A stretch of DNA of 64,000 nt from Pseudonocardia alni (GCF_002813375.1 NZ_PHUJ01000003.1:1240001-1304000), one strand, 5' to 3'; counted from the first letter of the stretch, positions 48,961 to 57,399 are shown. Numbers and translations: made by a program. The notes: a model not told the origin generated them from the letters alone.

Positions 48961-50825
48961 GCCGCCGGCTCCCCGCTGCCGACGAGCGAGCTCGCGTGCG
49001 CGTCGACCAGACCGGAGGCGACGGCGTTGCGCGGACCCTCGGTGCCGTGGACGTTACCGGTACCGCAGACCACGCCCGACCCGGCGAGCGCGTCGGCGAT
49101 CATCTGCGGGATCTCGAAGTCCAGCGCGGACCCGCCGAGCAGCACGACGAAGTCGAGCATGCGCAGCGACCCGCTCGGGGCCACCTGGCGCAGCGCCCGC
49201 AGCGCGTTCACCACGAACACCCGGCGCTTCGCCTCCCGGCGCACCCGCACGACGTGATCGATGGAGTGCCGCGTCGTCACCGGGACGGGCCCGTCCGGGG
49301 TCATGACGACGACCCGGGCGAACACGTGCGAGGGCAGCGGCTCGGTGAAGAACTGCACCGAACCGTCCTCGTGGCGGACGTGGAAGAAGCTCTCCACCTT
49401 CGCCAGCGGGAACCACTTGACCTGCTCGGCGGTCTCACGGTCGTCGAGCGCCAGCTCGGAGTCGATCAGCTTGGTGACCAGCTCGCCCGCGCCGGCGACG
49501 TGTACCGCGGAGCACGTGCCGTCCCGCAGCAGCAGCGCCGCGTCGGTGGAGCCGCCGCCCATGTCGAGGATCGCGATCGGTGTGTCGGTGCCCGGGGTGG
49601 TCAGGGCCCCGCGGACCGCCATCTCGCCCTCGACGCCGCCGATCCGGGCCGAGCAGCCGAGCGTCTCGGCGACCCGGTCGGCGACGACCTGCATCCGGCT
49701 GCGGCTGGTGCGCACCATCGCGGCGAGCGCGACGGCGTTCTCCAGCGACACCTCACCGGCCAGCCCGCCCCGCACCTCGCGCGGGACGAACGTGTCGATG
49801 GCCAGCACGTCGCGGATCCGGATCTCCCCGGCCGGCTGCCCGGTCACGTCGGTCATCGTGTCCCGGACCTGGGCGAGCATCCCGCCGACGTGCGTGCCGG
49901 GCTGGCCGGTCGCGTCGTCGAGGGGCTGCACCCGGGCCAGGGTCTCCATGATCTCGTCGGCGCCGGCGTCGACGTCGACCCGCAGGGTCTTGCCGGCCCC
50001 GGTCAGGACCAGCTCCCCCACCGGGACGCGGCGGTCGGTCACGTCCCCGGCCGGGGTCCGGACGACGACGGCCGAGCGGTTCCCGGTCAGCGCCCGCGCC
50101 ACCGGCGCGACCTGCCGGGTCTGGTCGGGGTCGAGCTCGAACACCGTGGCCAGGCCGTAGGAGTCCGACAGGGTCCGGATGGTGCGCCCCGGCAGGGCGA
50201 CCTCCACCGCCGCGGACATACCGAGCGGCACCCGCTCGACGGCGCCGACCTCGTCGACGATCGGGATCGAGACGTCGATCCGGTTCGCGACGAGCACCGC
50301 ATCGTCCTGCGCCAGCACCGCCGCCACCAGCTCCAGGCCGCGTCCGAGCGCATCGTTCAGCACCCGCGCGACGCGGTCGAAGTCCCACCCGCGCCCGACG
50401 ACGGCGATCACCGGCCCCTCGGGGACCGGGCCGGGGCCGGTGAGGTCCTCCATCGCGACGGTGACGCCGACCCCGATCCCGCTGCCGCCCGGCGTCGCCG
50501 GGTTGTGCCCGATCATCGTGGACTCGGTGATGATCGTCTCGGTGATCGTCTCCATGGCGAGACCGCTGATCACCGGTGTCGCCTCGTTGAGCAGCACCTC
50601 GTCCAGCTCGTCGGCGGAGCGCCGGGCCCCTTCCAGGGCCCGGCGGACCGCCTTCACCGCGCCGTCGGTGTTGTCCGGGGTCCCCTTGACCCCGGTGGTG
50701 CGGGTCAGGGCGGTCCCGAGGTAGGTGACCCGGCCGCCGGCGTCGATCGAGGCCACGCAGGCCTCGGTCGTCGAGTTGCCGATGTCCACGCCCACGACCA
50801 GCCGCGAGCCGTCCGTCCCGTGCAC
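48957..50825 (-). CDS. Diol/glycerol dehydratase reactivase, large subunit
   Basis: A 622-aa chaperone-like ATPase (DdrA/DhaF/PduG family) with an actin/Hsp70-like nucleotide fold. Phosphate-1 is VVGVDIGNSTTEACVA at the start; later come TTGVKGTPDN, GRGWDFDRVARVLNDA and the phosphate-2-like ILDMGGGSTDAALL. Length equals the family norm (about 600-610). It releases inactive cobalamin from the dehydratase. The GTG at 50825 follows AAGGAG six bases upstream and starts 11 bases after the medium-subunit stop. Confidence 0.94.
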   Translation of the reverse strand: MHGTDGSRLVVGVDIGNSTTEACVASIDAGGRVTYLGTALTRTTGVKGTPDNTDGAVKAVRRALEGARRSADELDEVLLNEATPVISGLAMETITETIITESTMIGHNPATPGGSGIGVGVTVAMEDLTGPGPVPEGPVIAVVGRGWDFDRVARVLNDALGRGLELVAAVLAQDDAVLVANRIDVSIPIVDEVGAVERVPLGMSAAVEVALPGRTIRTLSDSYGLATVFELDPDQTRQVAPVARALTGNRSAVVVRTPAGDVTDRRVPVGELVLTGAGKTLRVDVDAGADEIMETLARVQPLDDATGQPGTHVGGMLAQVRDTMTDVTGQPAGEIRIRDVLAIDTFVPREVRGGLAGEVSLENAVALAAMVRTSRSRMQVVADRVAETLGCSARIGGVEGEMAVRGALTTPGTDTPIAILDMGGGSTDAALLLRDGTCSAVHVAGAGELVTKLIDSELALDDRETAEQVKWFPLAKVESFFHVRHEDGSVQFFTEPLPSHVFARVVVMTPDGPVPVTTRHSIDHVVRVRREAKRRVFVVNALRALRQVAPSGSLRMLDFVVLLGGSALDFEIPQMIADALAGSGVVCGTGNVHGTEGPRNAVASGLVDAHASSLVGSGEPAA

Positions 50826-50836
50826 CCGTGTCTCCT

Positions 50837-51412
50837 TCAGCCTGCGACCGCTGCGCCGAGGGCGACCTCGACCGGACGCACCCCGCTGCGGATCTGCTCG
50901 AACTCCTTGAGGTGCAGCAGCGCCGCCTTGGCCTGCCAGCGGGGGCGGGCCATCTGGTCGTTGCGGGTCGGCACCGGCTGCGGCGACTCGCCCTTGGCGT
51001 ACTGCGCGGCGTTGGAACCGATGCCGCGGAACACCTCGGCGTCGAGCAGCGGGGACTGCGGGAACAGCTCCAGGTTCGACAGCCGGGCCAGGTCCTTCTG
51101 ATGGATCATCGTGGTGCCCCGCGACAGCAGGCCCACGCAGATCCCGGAGCCGGACAGCTTCGCGCCGGTGTGGGCGATGGCCGCCAGGTCGGCGGTGTCC
51201 CACACCCGGATCAGCCGCGACGTCACGCCCTGCTCCTCGATGCCCGCCATGAGCTGGCGCAGCACCTCGGCGTGCGGGACGTCGACGATCGTGCGGGTGA
51301 AGAACCCGGCGAACGCCGGGGACACCGCGATGACGACCTCGTCGGGCCGGGTGCCGCGCTCGGCGGGCCCGATCTCGGTGAGCGACAACGGGTTCTCGGT
51401 AGCGGTGCTCAC
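50837..51412 (-). CDS. Diol/glycerol dehydratase, medium subunit
   Basis: A 191-aa beta subunit (PduD/DhaC class), which contributes to the cobalamin-binding site. Seen are VVIAVSPAFAGFF near the start, RLIRVWDTADLAAIAHTGAKLSGSG and QKDLARLSNLELFPQSPLL, all family blocks. The N terminus lacks the long extension that in Pdu enzymes targets microcompartments, consistent with no shell genes here. The GTG overlaps the large-subunit stop (GTGA). Confidence 0.93.
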   Translation of the reverse strand: MSTATENPLSLTEIGPAERGTRPDEVVIAVSPAFAGFFTRTIVDVPHAEVLRQLMAGIEEQGVTSRLIRVWDTADLAAIAHTGAKLSGSGICVGLLSRGTTMIHQKDLARLSNLELFPQSPLLDAEVFRGIGSNAAQYAKGESPQPVPTRNDQMARPRWQAKAALLHLKEFEQIRSGVRPVEVALGAAVAG

Positions 51413-53130
51413 GAGACCTCCTCCTCGGGGTTCTCGGCGCTGGTGACGTGGCGCAGCTTCTTCAGGGCGTTCCACCGGTCGCCGGTCAGGCGGTAGCCGG
51501 TGCCGGGACCGGCGTAGTCGTTGGCGTCGTTGATGGCGGCCTGCGGGACGAAGTTCTCGTCGAGGATCGCCGAGGTCTGGAGCAGGTCGCCGGACACGCG
51601 CTGGCGCAGGACCTGCAGCAGGTTCTCCGCGACGTCGTGGAAGCCGGTGCGCTCCAGGATCTTGACCAGGTCGAGGCCGGTGATGCCGCGGTCCATGACC
51701 GACTGGGCGCCCTTGAGGTCCTCGAGGACCTCGCGCAGCGGGTAGTCGGCGCTGGAGTTGGCGTAGGTGGCCGCCTCGATCTCCTCGTCGGTGATCCGGG
51801 GCAGGTCCAGCTCCGCGAACACGGCCTGCATCGCGCGGGCCGCCTTCTCGCGCACCGCGAGGATCTCCGGCTCGCGGACGTGGCGCAGGCCGCCGTCGAT
51901 CTGCAGGTCGCGCTGGATGGTGTTCCAGTCGTCGTAGTCCTCGACGTCGAGGTTCGACCCGGCGAACATGTTGTCCGAGTTCGGCACGCCGGAGAAGCCG
52001 GAGCACACCAGGTCCTGACCGGACAGCAGCTGCGGCATGAGCCGGCTGGTGCGGCGCATCGCCGAGTGCGAGAACGACTGGTCGTTGCCGGCCGCGCACT
52101 CGAGGTCGACCATGTTGCAGACCAGGTTCTCGGCGGCGACGGCCCGGATGCCGCCGGGGACCGCACCCGGGACGCCGATGCAGCTGATCGAGCCGTTCTG
52201 CAGGCCCTGGACGCCGGCGCCCTTGGCCATCAGGATGCAGCGGATCTCGAGGAACAGCATGGAGCGGCCCTCGGCGTTGCCCATCTGCACCTCCGACCCG
52301 GTGCCCGAGGTGAAGCGCATCTTGATGCCGCGGGAGGCGTAGGCGCTGGCGAGGAACGACTTCGACCACGGGGTGTCGTCGCCGTCGACGAAGACCGACT
52401 CGGTGCCGTAGACCGAGATCGTCTCGGCGTAGCCGGTGATGCCGCGCATGCCCAGGTCGAGCTCGGTGGCCTCCTCCAGCGCGCACTGGGTGATGACACC
52501 GCCGCGCCCGGACTGGGCACCGACCTGCAGGCCGATGGCCACGAGCGGGGCGTAGCGCAGGACGCCGAGGGTCGTCTCCATCTCGGCGAAGCCGCGCAGC
52601 GCGGCCTCGGCGGCGTCGGCCGCGACCTGGATGGGGTTGTCCCGGGCGCTGGTGGAGTGCGCCTGGTTGGCGGGGCTGCGACGGGCCCGCATCTTCTGCA
52701 TCGACATCATGATCTCGACGACGTTGAGCAGCTTGACGACGTCGAGCAGCTTGGCCGGGGTGAGGCCGCGGGTGATGTCGAGCAGGTCGGCCCGGGTGAC
52801 GCCCGGGTCGACGAGCATCCGCGCGATGTCGGTCGAGGGGATCGCGGTGGCCCGCTCGGCGACCTCGACGTCGATCGCGTGATCGGCGATGAAGGTGTCC
52901 ATGAAGTCGAACTCGGCGCGCTCGCGCCCGTCCATCTCGACGATCACGCCGTTCCCGACGCGAACGCTCGGCTGCGGGTCGAAGTCGCTCTCCATGGCGA
53001 CGAGACCCTTCTCCGGCCATTCCTCGACGAAGCCGTCGAGGTTGACCGGGCGGGACTCGAGCATGTCCGTGCGCTTGGAGGTCCGGGCCCCGGTCGCCGG
53101 GGTGCCCGCCTCGGGGAGGGTGCTGGTCAT
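51409..53130 (-). CDS. B12-dependent diol/glycerol dehydratase, large (catalytic) subunit
   Basis: A 573-aa TIM-barrel subunit that removes water from 1,2-diols or glycerol, giving aldehydes, by an adenosylcobalamin radical mechanism. It aligns closely with PduC: FTSGTGSEVQMG, KGAGVQGLQNGSISCIG, NDQSFSHS, SGFSGVPNSDNMFAGSN, GPGTGYRLTGDRW. Ser316 and Gln351 are spaced 35 apart like the substrate-site Ser301/Gln336 of Klebsiella diol dehydratase. Sequence alone does not settle diol versus glycerol preference. The gene is flanked by the other two subunits in an unusual order. A conserved extra N-terminal tail of about 20 residues is Thr/Arg-rich. Confidence 0.95.
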   Translation of the reverse strand: MTSTLPEAGTPATGARTSKRTDMLESRPVNLDGFVEEWPEKGLVAMESDFDPQPSVRVGNGVIVEMDGRERAEFDFMDTFIADHAIDVEVAERATAIPSTDIARMLVDPGVTRADLLDITRGLTPAKLLDVVKLLNVVEIMMSMQKMRARRSPANQAHSTSARDNPIQVAADAAEAALRGFAEMETTLGVLRYAPLVAIGLQVGAQSGRGGVITQCALEEATELDLGMRGITGYAETISVYGTESVFVDGDDTPWSKSFLASAYASRGIKMRFTSGTGSEVQMGNAEGRSMLFLEIRCILMAKGAGVQGLQNGSISCIGVPGAVPGGIRAVAAENLVCNMVDLECAAGNDQSFSHSAMRRTSRLMPQLLSGQDLVCSGFSGVPNSDNMFAGSNLDVEDYDDWNTIQRDLQIDGGLRHVREPEILAVREKAARAMQAVFAELDLPRITDEEIEAATYANSSADYPLREVLEDLKGAQSVMDRGITGLDLVKILERTGFHDVAENLLQVLRQRVSGDLLQTSAILDENFVPQAAINDANDYAGPGTGYRLTGDRWNALKKLRHVTSAENPEEEVS

Positions 53131-53133
53131 CGG

Positions 53134-53559
53134 TCAGTCTCCTTCGCGGGCGAGCAGGTCGCGGGCGGCGTAGACCTGCGCGGCCTCGCGGACGAGCGCG
53201 GCGCAGGTGGCGGCGGCGTAGTCGTTCTCCAGCCGGTCGGCGATCTCCGCGAGCCGGGCGGCCGACGAGGCGCGGGGCCGCAGCGCGTTGTAGATCGCGA
53301 GAACCTCCTCGTCGGGGACGGCGGTGAGCTCGGCGGCACGCCGCATGTTCTCGGCGAGCTGGCGGCGGCCGACCGAGTCGGAGATCTCGCCCTGGAGCTT
53401 CAGGGTCTCGGGCGAGATGCGGAGGTCCTCGTTGCGGATCTCCCCCGACACGACGGCGGCCATGGTGACCTCCGCCAGCGGCCGGCCGGTCGGGGTGCGG
53501 AGCAGGTCGGGCCGCTGCACGGACAGCGGGTAGTCGGTGGGGCCGAGGGTGGTGGTCAT
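53134..53559 (-). CDS. Diol/glycerol dehydratase, small subunit
   Basis: A 141-aa gamma subunit (PduE/DhaE class), structural support for the catalytic barrel. The family blocks are LSVQRPDLLRTPTGRPLAEVT, RISPETLKLQGEIS and AELTAVPDEEVLAIYNALRPR. The ATG at 53559 overlaps the aquaporin stop (ATGA), so the longer frame to 53748 is not used. The gene comes before the large subunit, whereas in pdu and dha operons the small subunit comes last. Confidence 0.94.
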   Translation of the reverse strand: MTTTLGPTDYPLSVQRPDLLRTPTGRPLAEVTMAAVVSGEIRNEDLRISPETLKLQGEISDSVGRRQLAENMRRAAELTAVPDEEVLAIYNALRPRASSAARLAEIADRLENDYAAATCAALVREAAQVYAARDLLAREGD

Positions 53560-54416
53560 CGGGTCTCCTCCAGGCGGGACGCCACGGGCTGCTCGACCGG
53601 GGCCTCCGGGTGCGGGACGCGGCCGACGGGGGTCTCGCCGGTCGCGGCGGCCTCCAGCTCGGCCGGGGTGAGGAAGCGCTCGACCAGCAGGACGAAGGCG
53701 CCGCCTCCGATCAGGCCACCGAGCAGCGGGGCGACGATCGGGAGCCACCAGTACGGGACACCGGCGGCGGTGACGAACGCGGTGTCGTAGCCGGTGACGA
53801 ACGAGGCGAGTCGGGGGCCCAGGTCACGGGCCGGGTTGATCGCGTAGCCGGCGTTGGCACCGAACGCGATGCCGATGCCGACGACCAGGAAGCCGATCAT
53901 GAAGGGCGCCATGTTGGCGCCGGGCGGGTTGTTCAACGCGTTGGTCAGCGCGAAGATCACGAAGACGAGCAGGGCGGTGCCGACGATCTGGTCGCCGAAC
54001 GCGGCGAAGATCGTGACGTGCTCGCCGGGCAGGGTCGAGAAGATGGTCTGCGTGGCGACGGTGTGGCCGGGGTCGACCGCCGCGATCGGGCCGGCGTAGA
54101 CGGCCCGCACGACGAGGGCGGCGAGGAAGGCGCCGACCGTCTGGGCCAGCCAGTAGGGCACGACCTTGCGCCAGGCGAAGCCCTTGAACACGGCCAGCGC
54201 CAGGGTGACAGCCGGGTTGAGATGGGCGCCGCTCACACGGCCGGCGATGTAGACGCCCATGGTGACCGCGACGCCCCAGCCCCAGACCAGGGTGCCCCAG
54301 TCGCCGTTGGCGCCCTCGGAGGTCACGACCTGGGCGACGGTGCCGCAGCCGATGAGGATCAGGACGAAGGTCCCGGCGAACTCGGCTGCGAGCTCGCCGG
54401 CGTCCCCGCGGCTCAC
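53556..54416 (-). CDS. glpF: Glycerol facilitator (GlpF-type aquaporin)
   Basis: A 286-aa MIP channel with six transmembrane helices. The two half-helix signatures are SGAHLNPAV (Asn67) and the C-terminal GYAINPARDLGPR (Asn194, Asp198). The aspartate after NPAR is the glycerol-facilitator hallmark, which separates it from water-only aquaporins. A 35-residue cytoplasmic tail follows. Placement in the dehydratase operon suggests uptake of glycerol or 1,2-propanediol as substrate. GTG overlaps the upstream stop (GTGA). Confidence 0.94.
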   Translation of the reverse strand: MSRGDAGELAAEFAGTFVLILIGCGTVAQVVTSEGANGDWGTLVWGWGVAVTMGVYIAGRVSGAHLNPAVTLALAVFKGFAWRKVVPYWLAQTVGAFLAALVVRAVYAGPIAAVDPGHTVATQTIFSTLPGEHVTIFAAFGDQIVGTALLVFVIFALTNALNNPPGANMAPFMIGFLVVGIGIAFGANAGYAINPARDLGPRLASFVTGYDTAFVTAAGVPYWWLPIVAPLLGGLIGGGAFVLLVERFLTPAELEAAATGETPVGRVPHPEAPVEQPVASRLEETR

Positions 54417-54814
54417 GCGAGTGCCGCGACGGCGGCCTCGGCCACCGTCACGTCCTGCTCCACCGAGCCGGCGCTGACCCCGACCGCGCCGACGAGCTCA
54501 CCGTCGCGGTGGATCGGGATGCCGCCGCCGAAGATGACCATGCCACCGGCGGTGTGCTCCAGGCCGTAGAGCTCGGCACCGGGCTGCACCAGCGGGGTCA
54601 GCGCCGCGGTCGGCAGGTTCATCAGGATCGAGGTGCGCGCCTTGCGCTGGGCGATGTCGATGCTCGCGCGGATCGCGCCGTCCTGGCGGGCGAAGGCGAG
54701 CAGGTGACCGCCGTCGTCCACGATCGCCACGTTCATCGGCTGGCCGATCTCGGTCGCCTTCGCCAGTCCGGCGGCCAGCGCCTTCTCTGCGTCCTGGAGG
54801 GTCAGTCGCTGCAT
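54413..54814 (-). CDS. HbpS/GlcG (DUF336, PduO C-terminal-like) protein, first gene of dehydratase operon
   Basis: A 133-aa single-domain protein: MNVAIVDDGGHLLAFARQDGA, then RKARTSILMNLPTAALTP and the C-terminal GELVGAVGVSAGSVEQDVTVAEAA, all diagnostic of the HbpS/GlcG fold. In PduO this domain is fused to the cob(I)alamin adenosyltransferase and binds haem or cobalamin; here it stands alone and no adenosyltransferase gene is in the window. A role as cofactor-binding helper for the dehydratase is inference. The ATG at 54814 follows a GAGG ribosome site. It leads the nine-gene coupled operon. Confidence 0.86.
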   Translation of the reverse strand: MQRLTLQDAEKALAAGLAKATEIGQPMNVAIVDDGGHLLAFARQDGAIRASIDIAQRKARTSILMNLPTAALTPLVQPGAELYGLEHTAGGMVIFGGGIPIHRDGELVGAVGVSAGSVEQDVTVAEAAVAALA

Positions 54815-55072
54815 CCGGGCCTCACTCCTCGTCGAGTCGAGCTGCCCGGGTCCGTACCGGGCCACGACGAGGACGCTATGAGCGCGGTCACCCGCGCAGA
54901 TATGAGGACTCTCCCTACCTCACCCCCACCCCCACACCCTCCGGAGAGGGCCGTACGGCCCAGTCGGCGCCGGTGCGGAGGGGTCGACGGACCGGTCGCC
55001 GAAGCAACGTCGACCAGGTGGCCCGGCCGGCCGCAGCGACGGCGGCCACGCCGTCCTGCGTGCGGCCCTCGC
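54815..55072 (-). promoter_or_regulatory. Putative promoter/operator region of the dehydratase operon
   Basis: A 258-base gap ahead of the first operon gene. It holds a perfect 14-bp palindrome GGGCCGTACGGCCC (54948-54961), an inverted repeat TGAGG-N10-CCTCA (54903-54922) and a CTCCCTACC string (54911-54919) whose complement GGTAGGGA recurs at 56169-56176 upstream of the regulators. No clear -35/-10 pair and no cobalamin riboswitch core was seen. Confidence 0.45.
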
Positions 55073-56143
55073 TCAGTTGCCCGCGCCGAAACGCGCGAGC
55101 ATGGTCCGGTTGCGGGCACCGGTCTTCCGCAGCACCGCTCCGACGTGCTTCTCCACCGTCTTGACCGAGATGGCCAGCCGGGTGGCGATCTGCTTGTCGG
55201 CCAGCCCCTGTTCGACGAGTGCGCGGACCTCCCGCTCCCGCAGGGTCAGCGTGTGCTGGCCGCGGGCCGGCTGCAGGCCGGCGGGCGGCGCGACGAGCGG
55301 ACCCGCCGTACAGGGGGTGGGCGGGTCGGGCCAGCAGGCCCGCACGCGCGTCCCCCACCCGGGGACGCTGTCGATCTCCAGCCGGCCGCCGGCGGCGCGC
55401 ACGGTGGACTCGACCCGGTCCAGCCCGGACCGGGGCGCGGTGACGGGGTCGAAACCGCGGCCGTCGTCCTCGACGAGCAGACGGACCGTTCCCGTCTCGA
55501 ACGCCAGCCCCACCCGCAGCGTGCACGCACCGGAGTGCAGCACCGCGTTGTCGAGCAGCAGCCGCGCGACCTCGTGCACCCCCGTCGCGACGACCGGGGC
55601 CGGCACCCGCTCGGTACCCAGGGTGACCACGCCGCCGCGGGCACCGAGCGCGCGCAGCGCGCGGTCCAGCTCGGCCCGCAGCTCCGGCAGCAGCTGCGGC
55701 GCGGCGGGGGCGGTCGCGACCGCCGGGACGTCGGCGAGCAGCCGGGCCGCCATCACCGCGACGGCCGCCTGCTCGGCGAACCCCTCGACCGCGGCGACGT
55801 CGGAATCGCGGAAGCGTCCACCCCCACCGAAAGCACAGGCTCCGAGCAACTCGTCGTCCCACCAGAGGGGGGTTCCGAGCACGTCCGATGCGCCGGGGCC
55901 GTCCCCCTCCACAAGGAGGGTGCGGGGCTCCCGGACCAGGCGGGCCAGGACGTCCTCCACCGGGGGCAGGGGATCGCGGTGCACGACCGGTGCCGGGTCG
56001 CCCAGCAACGCGACGGTGCCGCCACCACCGCCCAGCCTGCTGGTCGTGCGCCGGACGAGGTCGTCGAGCAGCGACGTCACACCCCGGTCCTGCGCCGCAC
56101 CGTGAGCGAGGATCACCCGGTCCTCCCGGTATCCATCTTGCAT
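55073..56143 (-). CDS. GAF-HATPase-LuxR hybrid transcriptional regulator
   Basis: A 356-aa protein with three modules: a GAF-like sensor (about 20-138), an HATPase_c domain (about 185-272) with N-box HEVARLLLDNA, G1 VEDDGRGF and G2-like PGWGTRVRACW, and a C-terminal LuxR-type helix-turn-helix (LREREVRALVEQGLADKQIA, then SVKTVEKHV) at 297-352. The histidine-bearing dimerisation helix of kinases is missing, so ATP binding may switch DNA binding directly. It is upstream of the dehydratase operon on the same strand and is the prime candidate for its activator. The ATG at 56143 is weakly supported; no separate response regulator is nearby. Confidence 0.85.
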   Translation of the reverse strand: MQDGYREDRVILAHGAAQDRGVTSLLDDLVRRTTSRLGGGGGTVALLGDPAPVVHRDPLPPVEDVLARLVREPRTLLVEGDGPGASDVLGTPLWWDDELLGACAFGGGGRFRDSDVAAVEGFAEQAAVAVMAARLLADVPAVATAPAAPQLLPELRAELDRALRALGARGGVVTLGTERVPAPVVATGVHEVARLLLDNAVLHSGACTLRVGLAFETGTVRLLVEDDGRGFDPVTAPRSGLDRVESTVRAAGGRLEIDSVPGWGTRVRACWPDPPTPCTAGPLVAPPAGLQPARGQHTLTLREREVRALVEQGLADKQIATRLAISVKTVEKHVGAVLRKTGARNRTMLARFGAGN

Positions 56144-56239
56144 CTATGCCGCATTCCTGGAGGGGAACGGTAGGGATGTCGACCGGGGTGGGCAAGCCTC
56201 GCGAACCCGGGCCGGACGTGTTCAGGCATCATTTCGGAT

Positions 56240-56917
56240 GTGGACGACGGGTCACGGGCGAGCGGTAGCGCCACCGAACGGGCGTACCGGTTCGCCAAGG
56301 CCGGGATCCTCGACGGCTCCCTGCCCGCGGGCGAGCTGATCAGCGAGGGTCAGGTCGCGCGGCCGCTCGCGCTGAGCCGCACGCCGGTCCGCGAGGCGTT
56401 CCTGCAGCTGCAGGCCGAGGGTCTGCTGAAGCTCTACCCCAAGCGCGGCGCGCTCGTGGTGCCGGTCTCCCCCGGTGAGGTGGACGCCGTCGTCGAGGCC
56501 CGCGACGTCATCGAGTCGCACGCGATCGCCACCGTCGTGGGGGTCGACGACGAGACCCTGGAGCACATCACCGCCGCGATGGACGCCGCGATCGAGGACC
56601 AGCTCGCCGCCGTGGCCGCGCGCGACGAGCTCGCCTTCGTCGAGGCCGACCGCCAGTTCCACACCGTGCTGGTGCGGGCCGGGTGCCGCAGCATCCTGCT
56701 GGAGGTCTACGGGACGCTGCGCGACCGGCAGCTGCGGATGAACATGGGTGCACTGGGCGGCCGCTTCCCCGGCCGGGCCGAGCGCCTGGTCGCCGAGCAC
56801 CGGCAGCTGCTCGCCGGGCTGCGCGCCCGGGACCGCCAGGGTTCGGTGGCCGTGCTCCGGGTGCACCTGGCGGGCACCCGGGCGTCGGTTCTGGGTGCTC
56901 CCCCGGCGAGCGCCTGA
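56240..56917 (+). CDS. GntR-family regulator (FCD subfamily)
   Basis: A 225-aa repressor-type regulator. The N-terminal winged helix has LISEGQVARPLALSRTPVREAFLQL, the defining GntR recognition helix. The C-terminal FCD ligand domain spans about 80-215, with metal-type ligands in DRQFHTVLVRA and VAEHRQLLAGL. FCD members sense carboxylates or sugar acids. It is divergent from the LuxR-type regulator, 96 bases apart, and likely controls that gene, the dehydratase operon, or itself. The GTG at 56240 lacks a strong ribosome site. Confidence 0.9.
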   Translation: MDDGSRASGSATERAYRFAKAGILDGSLPAGELISEGQVARPLALSRTPVREAFLQLQAEGLLKLYPKRGALVVPVSPGEVDAVVEARDVIESHAIATVVGVDDETLEHITAAMDAAIEDQLAAVAARDELAFVEADRQFHTVLVRAGCRSILLEVYGTLRDRQLRMNMGALGGRFPGRAERLVAEHRQLLAGLRARDRQGSVAVLRVHLAGTRASVLGAPPASA

Positions 56918-56928
56918 GCCGCCGGGCC

Positions 56929-57399
56929 TCAGCCCCGCAGCACCCGCACCACGACCGTGCGGCTCGCGCGGTCGTGCCAGCCCCGGCCGTCGGTGTCGCG
57001 CAGGAACGGCGGCAGCACCACCGCGATCATCGCGGTGCGCAGCAGCGCCCGCGGGACACCGACGTGGGTCGCCATGTCGGTGCGCGCGACCCGCATCCCC
57101 AGCGCGAGGTGCCCCGGTGCCGTGCCGAGCACCGACACGGACAGCGCGGTGATCACGAACCAGGTCCCGAGGACCCACCAGCTGAACTCCGGGGTGCCGA
57201 GCGCGTCGACCCCGGCGACCAGCAGCACCAGCAGGTAGGACAGGAACCAGTCGAGGCAGACGCCGGCGACCCGGCGGCCGAACCCGGCGACGGAGTAGTG
57301 ACCGGTCGCCGGCAGCCCGAAACGCTCGCCGGGGTGTCCGGCCGGGGCGGAGCCCCCGGCGGATGAACCGGGGAGCCAGGACTCGATCCAACGGGCCAT
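56929..57399 (-). CDS. RDD-family membrane protein
   Basis: A 156-aa RDD protein (Arg-Asp-Asp-type signature here as GFGRRVAGVCLDWFLSYLL, with RVA and LDW) carrying three transmembrane helices and the conserved APGHLALGMRVAR loop. Function is unsettled; some RDD proteins are Na+/H+ antiporters. The ATG at 57399 precedes MARWIESWLPG-like residues. It corresponds to Rv2219A, divergent from glnA, so the conserved block resumes here. Confidence 0.88.
   Translation of the reverse strand: MARWIESWLPGSSAGGSAPAGHPGERFGLPATGHYSVAGFGRRVAGVCLDWFLSYLLVLLVAGVDALGTPEFSWWVLGTWFVITALSVSVLGTAPGHLALGMRVARTDMATHVGVPRALLRTAMIAVVLPPFLRDTDGRGWHDRASRTVVVRVLRG

Noticed and set aside
54815-55072. A cobalamin riboswitch ahead of the dehydratase operon
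   Set aside because: I looked for the B12-box-like conserved core and found none here or upstream of cobUT, where the gap is only 33 bases.
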